Below are positions 25,201 through 34,200 of a stretch of DNA of 64,000 bases, piece by piece. The stretch is taken from the NCBI RefSeq assembly GCF_051106095.1, contig NC_135786.1, positions 88,324,001 through 88,388,000 on the forward strand. Direction: 5' to 3'. Source of the stretch: Pogona vitticeps. Its lineage: Eukaryota; Chordata; Lepidosauria; Squamata; Agamidae. The position numbers and the translations under genes are program-made. The stretch's first letter is position 1, and each line of letters begins with the position of its first letter. Below the pieces are notes generated by a model. The model did not search any database. It saw nothing but the letters and a program-made list of their open reading frames with translations, and was not told the DNA's origin.

Positions 25201-28200
25201 CATGAAGGGGTGGGGGAGTGCTCACACCAGCGCTGGCACACGCATGTGCGCACAAAGCAGCTGTGGGGAGGGGAGTGTGTGCAGGGGGGCGGGAGGTCTG
25301 TCTCTGCGGCCCAGTCCAGCACAGGCCATGGACCGACACTGGGCCGCAGACCGAGGGCTGGCAACCTCTGATATAGAAGACAGGGTGGTCTTTCCAGAAG
25401 CTGACACCAATCTTGCGGGCAGGCCTGTGGATCCATCTATCTTTATCATGGCATGTCTGCACGGTTGTTTATTTGGGGGATAATGGCATTAAGAAATGAA
25501 AAAAGCTAAGGGGTAGAGACGTATTGTAGCTGTTGGACTGGCTGACTGAAGATGTGCCTGTGGAAATAATCTTAAGCAGCTAGTCCAATACAGACCCATG
25601 AATCCGCACTGCTGTTTCTGTGTACTTGGGCTGCCTGCTCACACCTTCATCTAGAACAGGCCTGAGTCAGATTTTTCAAAAGCTACTCTTCCAAGCCCTG
25701 ATTGTGCTGGTCTACTTGAACAAATTTAGGTTTCCCAGTTAACCATAGCTGACCGTTACCAGAGAATGCAGCTGCTCTCTTCCCCTGTGGCCACAAGATG
25801 TCAGCAGGACAACACAGCAGCAACTGGGGATGGGCAACCCAGGTACTGTATCATGAAACAGCCTTAACAAACAGCTCTGAGTACTTCAAAATGCCTGCCA
25901 ACGTTTTACAGTCTGGATACACTTGGAAACTCGTATCAATGACATAGAACAGATTGGGAATGTAAGCAATTGGGAATGTAAGCAAACAGCATTGGGCATA
26001 CCCCTACTACAGCTTATAAAAATACTTCAGACACATGGAGAAATATCGATGTAAAGTTTCCAACCACAATTCTGTCTATTGAAGTTTTAAACTTCAATTT
26101 AAAAACAGGCTCCTCACCACCACAAAAAAACCATGAAAACTTTCCTGCCCAAATTTGCAATTTTATATATATTTTCTATCAAAACCTATTTCATAAGTCT
26201 CATAACAGCTGGCTTTTTAGCCCGTATTTTGGCTGCGTGTAGCCCATATTCTTTTATGCTGCTGTCACAAGTTCAAAACCAGTGGCTGAAGAGCCCAAGA
26301 ACCTAAGAATAGCTTGGGAGAAAAATGTCTTTTATAGAGGCTACTCTAATTGGCAATATGGTCTACCCCCCACCCTCTCAAAAAACAGATGATAGAAGTG
26401 TCCATGAAAGCCACTCTTCACCACGGAAAATGGTTGGATCAAGTTTTTCGCATTGCTCTTGTCTGGTATCCATAAGGCTGGTTCGGGGATTTCAGGGAAA
26501 TCCACCTATTCCTGCAAGTTTAGAGGAACTTCAAATACTTCTTGGCCTCTATTTAAATATAAACCCCACCCCACTCCATGCAAAGAAAATATATTTAATG
26601 TACATCTGCTGCTTTTTGAACATTTTGATCCAATGTGGCCAACATAAGTGCATCTGCTCCCATTTCTACATAGTGTGTATTCACAATCACCCGCCAGGCA
26701 TGCCCCAAGTTAAGAAAAGTTATCTGTTTATATCTAATAAAAACATCCACTAAAACAATAGAATCTTTAAAAAATAGATCTGTGAGGTTTTTTTTTCCCA
26801 AAAATGTAAAGGAAAGGGTTTATATGGGGACAACTAGCATCTTTATTCCATAGTTGTCTTGACAGCCCAACTCTCCCAACCCCATCAGAACATCTGTCGA
26901 ATTACGGTAGAAGTGAAACAATGGAAGTGTAACCTGAATTTTTGATCTTCGCTGATTATTCTCAGCCTCTTTTTTCTCTATCTGACACTGCAGGTGAGTT
27001 TGCACTGATTGTACTGATTCAGAGTGACGTGATGCTTTTAGTACATTGACCTGAAATATTAAAGAAAAGCCAACATAAATTCAAAGTCTATTTATGGAAA
27101 GGAAAGGAAGAGAGGACTGTATCTTTTAAGATTAACTTAAAATCCTGAATTGCACCTGCTAGCTGATCAACAATGAAGCAAACAATAAAAGCCTTTGTCC
27201 CCTAGATTTAACATTTAGTCCAAGTGAAATCAAAGTTCTGACACTTCTCTGTGGGTATTTTAGTTATATGTTTGTACCCCACTTTTATTCCAAACAGAAA
27301 GAGTCAAACAACTGATTTTTACACTGAAAACACATGCATTAATATTTGTTAAAAGGGAAATATTAACTTACGTTCTCTTCCTGAAGCTGAATTGAAAGCT
27401 CTAAAATATACCTCTCTTTCTGAACCACTTCATTTTTGAGAACCTTCAAGTGAGGAATAAGAAATATAGTTTGACTAGGATAGAGTACACATTAAAAATG
27501 CATACATCCTGGCTTTTCCTTACTGACTGAGGAGTTACATGTCTATTTGACCCAAGAACAACCCAGAAGAAGCAATACAAGAAGTTGTCAATCATACACA
27601 GGTTTTTATGAACAACTGGCCCAATCACTGTGATTCTGGCTTCTCCTGAAAGGACTGTGATTATACCTACATTCTTGGATATGATGACTGAGATTTTCCG
27701 TTGGCCCACATTTGTTCTGCACTAGCAACCAGCCATGAGTAAAACTGTCCCTGCCCCAGTACAACTTCCCATAAAGCCCCAGACTCTGATCCAAAGGATT
27801 TCTCAGTCCAAGCAAGGACTCAGCATAAAAATATGTGTTAAGAAATGATGGGAAACTAGCACAAAAGAAAGACAGGCTGTGTCATGCATAGCTGTCCCTG
27901 GTGGTGTTATGGTAAAGTCATGCCAGGAAATAGAACTTACTGCAACTTCCATTTCACTTTCAGTTAACTTCTGTATCAAATCTTCAATCTGTTTACTGAT
28001 AATCTGGAAATAAGAAAAATGGGGGAAGCTGATGCAATGTCCCTGCACACGTAGCTGGTACAACACAGCAGTTCAATAGATTTCTTGCGATATCAAACTC
28101 CCAATATTTCTAAAATAACTGCAATCTCTATTTGCAGTTCAGAGCAAAAGAAAACAACCTATCACACTGACAAACACCAGGCTTAGGTCAAATAACACCT

Positions 28201-31200
28201 TAATGAAGTCTTGATTTCTAAAGAGCTCGGGTAAAAGGCGGCTTGCCAAGCCCTATTCTATTAAAAGGTGAGAGAAAGGGAGAGAGAATGTACTCAGAAC
28301 TGCTTCCCTACTGAATTCTTCTTCAAGTAAGAAACAGCATCCTATGTATTCTTCCTACTGGAAAGATATACCATTAACAGCCCTTTAAGAACTCAACTGA
28401 ACATTATCTGGAGCCTCAATGCAGAAACACTGCCAGGATTCCATCCTGCTTCTACTGCAGTCTAATACACCAAAATGTTTATTATAATAACACTAATAAT
28501 AGTAAACTCAGAACTGCAGAGCTGGAAGGATCATCAAGTCCAGCCCATCAAGGAGGCCTAGTCCAAAATCAAACTCACAACCTCTGGCTTCACAGCCAGA
28601 CACCTAAACCACTGAGCTATTATTTTTTTCTCACTATTTCACACAGGAGTCTTATTATTGAAGGTCAATGTTGAGATGCTTTGGATACAATAAGCCAGAA
28701 CTTTCTGAATTCTGGTTTATCAGAGATAAGCAAACATGCTAGAACAGAGTATTCAACTGCTCCTGACTGGCTGTTTTAGCCAGTAGGAGTGGCTAAACAA
28801 TGAGGAAGTCACCTTCTGTGGTTCATTTAGCGTTACATGCAAACTGGGGTGTCTGTAGCACTGAATGGAACTTCCTGGCTGTTTAAACCACTCCCACTGG
28901 AGGCAAAATCCAAGTGGGGGGCGACTAAGCAGCACACATCAGCATGTAGACTAATTCCAAATAGACACAAGATCTGTGCAACATATATATCCCAAACATC
29001 AATATCCATCATGGCTACAATCCAGAAGTAAGCCATATGTGGCCTATCGAGGCCATTTTCATAGCCCATGAGTGTCAACCTGCCAAAAAGACATTTGCAA
29101 AAAAATGTTTTTTTTTCCCTTTTGGATTCCTCCTGCTATGGTGGTTTTGCAATAAAATACAGAACAAAGTTCTACAGACCCCCCCCCTAAAATACCCAAA
29201 CCCACAGAAATGAAGCCAAAGGCAGACTTCCAGCAACATTTGGCCTTGACCAGGAGCTTCATGGTGGAGTGGTTAAACTGCAGTACTACAGTGAAGACTC
29301 TACTCACAACCGAAGTTTGATTCGTAGCTCAGGTAATTGGTTTGAACTCGACTCAGCCTTCCAGCCCTTCAAGGTCAGTAAAATGAAAACCCAACTTTCA
29401 GGGTGACGGCAATGTGTACCCTGCATAATTAGACTGTAAGCCACTCTGAGAGAGCTGTAGGTCCTATGGGGAGATGTGCAAGCAGCATACTTTGTTCGGC
29501 TTATCGATTTTGTCATTTTTGTGCCCTGTTGGGACTGATGCTGCCTTTAGTGGTTTGGGGTGGGGGTGGTAAAACACTGGCCCTGCAAGTTCCCTGAAGT
29601 TGCCCAACCCTGCTGTATTCCATAGTTACAACTCTCTGTGCTGACATATCTGCAGTGAACCCTTGCATACTGCCTATGAAGATTCTGCATTCTCTGCAAG
29701 AATGTTGACAGTAGAAGCGTCAGGAACCATCTGCCACCTCTGCCCTCTGTTCCAGGAAGAAATGAAGAGCTCCATGCTTGGTATTTATTGTTCTCTTTCT
29801 GCACAGGTTCAACATTCTTTGAAAAATCTTACTTAAGGTTCAAATTACTGAAGGGTGCTGCTGAGCACTGCCATGCTTGGTCCCTGCTTCTGCACACTGT
29901 CTTACTTCTTTGTCTTTGCTTGCTCTGAGCAGATCCTGTAAGAGTCCCTTCATATCGTTGAGAGCCTCCAGCTCCTTTATCAGCAAATCCTCTTGCATTG
30001 TAATCTTTACCATGTCTGCTGCAGAAACATAACAGGCCTGACAAAATATTAAACTGGCGTTAAAAATCATTATTATCTCAAAATAAAGAAAGAAAGAAAG
30101 CTTTGACCAAGTCAATTTTATCATTAAGTTAGCAACCTCGATATAAAGTCATTTTGAAAACCAGACTAGCACTTTTTTACATGTATGGAAGTCCTGCAAA
30201 AACACCCAATATGTTGCTGTAATACAGATACAGTTAGGGCACTATCATACTCTCAGTCAGACAGCCTCGTATTGGCTTTTCTAATTGAGCTGGAAATCTG
30301 AAGGATGATCCATATGATTTAATACAGATGTTGTCAAACCAAACCTACAGCACCATTTTTGTTGGGGATGTAAATTATTCACCCTCACATACGAACCAAG
30401 AAAATTCTCAAGACTATCGCCTTGGGGCAAGATTTTTCTTTTTCATCTGTGTTGGAGAAAAACTGTACACTTGTGAGACCAATTATGGGGCAACTACTCA
30501 AAACTAAAAATTACAGCAAGACCTTAATGTTGTATGAATTTGAAAGGTGGAAGGATTAAATGGGTCAATTTGCATCTTCCTGAGCAATCCGTCCCTCCTT
30601 TTATGCTCGCTCTGTGTGTGTTAAGAGAGTGCTTGTGCAAACTATAGCAGGAGGGGGAAAGTATTTGGCACCCTAATCTTGTGCTGAAGGCAAGAAGTCT
30701 CATGAGGTTAAGAATCCTTGACAGGCAGTCTGTCTTGATCACAAATGAAAGCACATCAATACTCCTTTACACTGCTAGTTTTTCTACACACTTACTTGAA
30801 TAAACATTCAGAGTCACTTGTATTGTTGCATATGGCATTTAGCCCTGCTCCATTCATGTGTTTCTTTTCTACAGGATGTATAGTGGTGCCCCGCATAGCA
30901 ACGTTAATCTGTTCCAGGATTAACGTCACTATCCGGATTCGTCACTATGCGGAGGGGGGGAACTCTGTTTAATGCGTTCCTATGGGGGAAAAACTCATTG
31001 GTAAGCGAAGATTCCCCCATCCGGCCGCCATTTTCGCTGCCCGGGAAGCGAGGGCAGGGCGCGAAAACGCTGCAGGCAGCCATTTTGCTGATTTGGCGGC
31101 CATTTAGGAACCGCCGATCAGCTATTTTCTAAACATCGCAATATGAAGATCTGTAAGCGAAACGCTTACCGATCATCGCAATGCAATGTTTAGCCTGTCT

Positions 31201-34200
31201 AAACATCGCAATGTGATCGCATTAGCGATCACAAAAAACGCGTCGCTATGCGGATTCATTGTTAAATGGTGCGCTCGTTATGCGAGGCACCACTGTATGT
31301 GAATCCTACATGTATCTTTCCATTCATAGATGGACGTGTTTTATGTGAATAATAGGGGGGGCATGACAAGTGTGATGTTGGGAATATGTACAGTCGTGCA
31401 ACTCTGCTTCCTGATAGTTTCATCTGGCAAGCATGCACAGGAACACCTGAAGAGAGCTACCAGTTCCTGCCTATCTGCTCGGGCAAATAACTGTGAAGGA
31501 AAGGTCGGCAGTGCCTGTGCAGACCAGTCTGGCAGACTCTCACCCTGACTGAGTAAATAGTCAAGTCCTGTGATTCAGGCTCCAAGTACAAGTGTTCTTT
31601 TAAATTTAACACGTGTTTTAGAAGAAAAGCAAAGATTTAATGCGCCTTATACTTTTTGATATGCCTTGCTCTGCAAGAGCACCATTGTTGGTTGGCATGT
31701 TCTTTTATACTCGGGTTGGAACGTTCTTTTATACTTTTGGGGGCTGCAGCTCTCAGAATAAGCCAGCCAGAATGGCCACTCTTGTCCAGAAAATAAACTG
31801 CCCCTACCTCTGCATTTTTAATGGCCCTGATTAAAGTATGATCCAATAGCAAGTTCGGGGAAAAAATATTTTCATGGACCAGCATAGCTATTTTTGTTTT
31901 CTTTTTATTGCTAGAGAAACACAGGGCACATTACGGTCCATCCACATTCTTCAAAAACACATGCCCTGCAGCAGCCAACCACACCTGTACTAAAAGCCAT
32001 AGATTATACAAGCCCAGATCCACAACGCCTGAAGATGTGTGGCTCTGCCATTCGTGCAAAGAAAAAGTACGCCATTCTTCCGAGATTTGGCGACAGCTCC
32101 TGGTGAGGAGTTAAAAACTATCCCACAAGGTCCCCTGAGCCCTAACGTGCCTCTTCATGGTACGGCACAACTGAGATTCGGGGGGGGGGGGGGGGGAAAG
32201 AGGCAGAATTACCCAGGGTTGGTAAATGGGCAGTCCAGCTTTTATTGGACTGCAACTTCCATGATCCCTTTTTCCAAGCTATGGTGGTTAGGACTGATGA
32301 AGAGTTGGAATCCAACAGCATCTGTAGGACTGCATGCTCCCATCTTTGTATATTGTAGTATCTAATTCTGTAACCCTTCATGCTTGCTGATTCCACTTAC
32401 TTTTGTAATTCTTGCAAGCGTTTCTCTAAATGATGGTAGAAACATTTCTGCAGAACCTATGGCCAATTCTGCTTCATGAAGCTTTCTCTGAAAAGCGACA
32501 TCATCATTAGCGGTATCTTCCCACATCCTAATATTAAAGAGAAGAGGTAAACTAGAGGATAATTCTTATTCAAAAACACCAGACACAGTCAATCAAAATT
32601 ATAAAAACACTGACTGGTATTATATAACAGATACAAGTTTTTAACAAAAAGCATCTGTTGAATATCGGCATTATTACTATCAGCATCAGCATCATCATTA
32701 TACATGAAAGCTTGGGAACAGAAAGCCTTTGCTAGTGCTGTAATAGAAGTATCAGGTAAACTACAACTTTTGGACTTGAATAATGTCTCTTCAGTTCAAA
32801 ATAAGAGATGTTTTGTCTGAATACGTTCTAAAGATTTCAACCAGGGTGGACGTATACACCCATGGGGAATTTTTGCAGACCTCCAGGCCAGCCTACAAAA
32901 CCCCTCAAGAATCCCTGAATGCAAACTAAAAACAAAAATTAACAAAAAATTAGCAAACAAAAAACAGCCAGCATGGGGACAGTGGCAACTTCAGTAAAAT
33001 AAATCACGGGGCCACCCTCATGCAGAAGACTGGCTCTAATGCTTGGAAGTAATTGCATACCATATTGTGCCAGATATATGAAAAATGACTTTTTAAAAGT
33101 ACTTTTTTTTTTATCCCAAGAAAAGCACCTAGCCTGTAGGATATGCCTGTGAATACAACTCTTCCCACTTACACTTACCCTTTTGTTTCGCTCCCACTAA
33201 AGCTTGCTTCCAACGAGCTCTCCTGAGATTTGCTTTGAAGGCACAGTAACAGTTCTTTCACCCTGGTCCGGTGTTTATCCACAAGTCTGCTGTAGGAACT
33301 CAAATCCTCCTTCACAAATCCTCCTTCACCCCCTTCTACACTTTCTGGAAGCTTAAAAAATAATGATTTAGTTATCTTCTCCTTCTTCTCTCCCCCACTC
33401 CAAGTGAACGAAAAAACTTCATTAAAAGCAATCTCTGCATCAAAATTAGGCAATTCAGAAAAACAAAAGTGCATTTCAGAGACTCACGTTTCCATCTCTC
33501 CCACTCTATCTCACTGTGACACAGAGATAAACTATACGCTTGTTCAAAGTGTTTGCTATTTGATAATGTAAAGTACAGGCACAGTGCCCCTGATCCAGAT
33601 CAGGAATGCAGGAGGAGCAAAGAATCAGCCTGCCTCCAACAGGATTCTGATCCAGATCAGGTCCTCAGCATTTACCTCTAAATAAAACAACAGAAAGATT
33701 TAGATTCTCACTATACCTTCAAAGTAGCATAATTTACACATATTCATGAGTAATCACTGCCACATATATCGGTCAAAGTTTGTAATTTTGCATAAATAAA
33801 ATGTCAAAATAATTAAGGGGTGTAAGAATTATAATCCTGGAAAAGTGAGATGTGACCATATAATGGACGTTTGAACAGCAATGTACTTAATGCCTGTTAG
33901 AGGACATCTCCTTCTCAGACTTCTTGCTGTTCATGTGATGAAAGGGAGACAGCACAGGTGCTCTACTCCAGTGGTTCTCAACCTGGGGTCCCCAGATGTC
34001 CTTGGACTGCAATTCCCAGAAGCCTTCACCACTTTCTGTGCTGGCCAGGATTTCTGGGAGTTGCAGTCCAAGAACATCTGGAAACCCAAATTTGAGAACC
34101 AGTGCTCTACTCTTATCTTGTTGATGGTGGTGGATGAGCTAACCCTTGAATAGTGTTTCTGACAAGTGGATCACAAAATTCCCCATGCCAATTAACCAGG

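Noticed and set aside
24944-25483. Frames of 88-172 codons on both strands
   Set aside because: They are inside a GC-rich hAT MITE; no domain and low-complexity Cys/His/Pro content.
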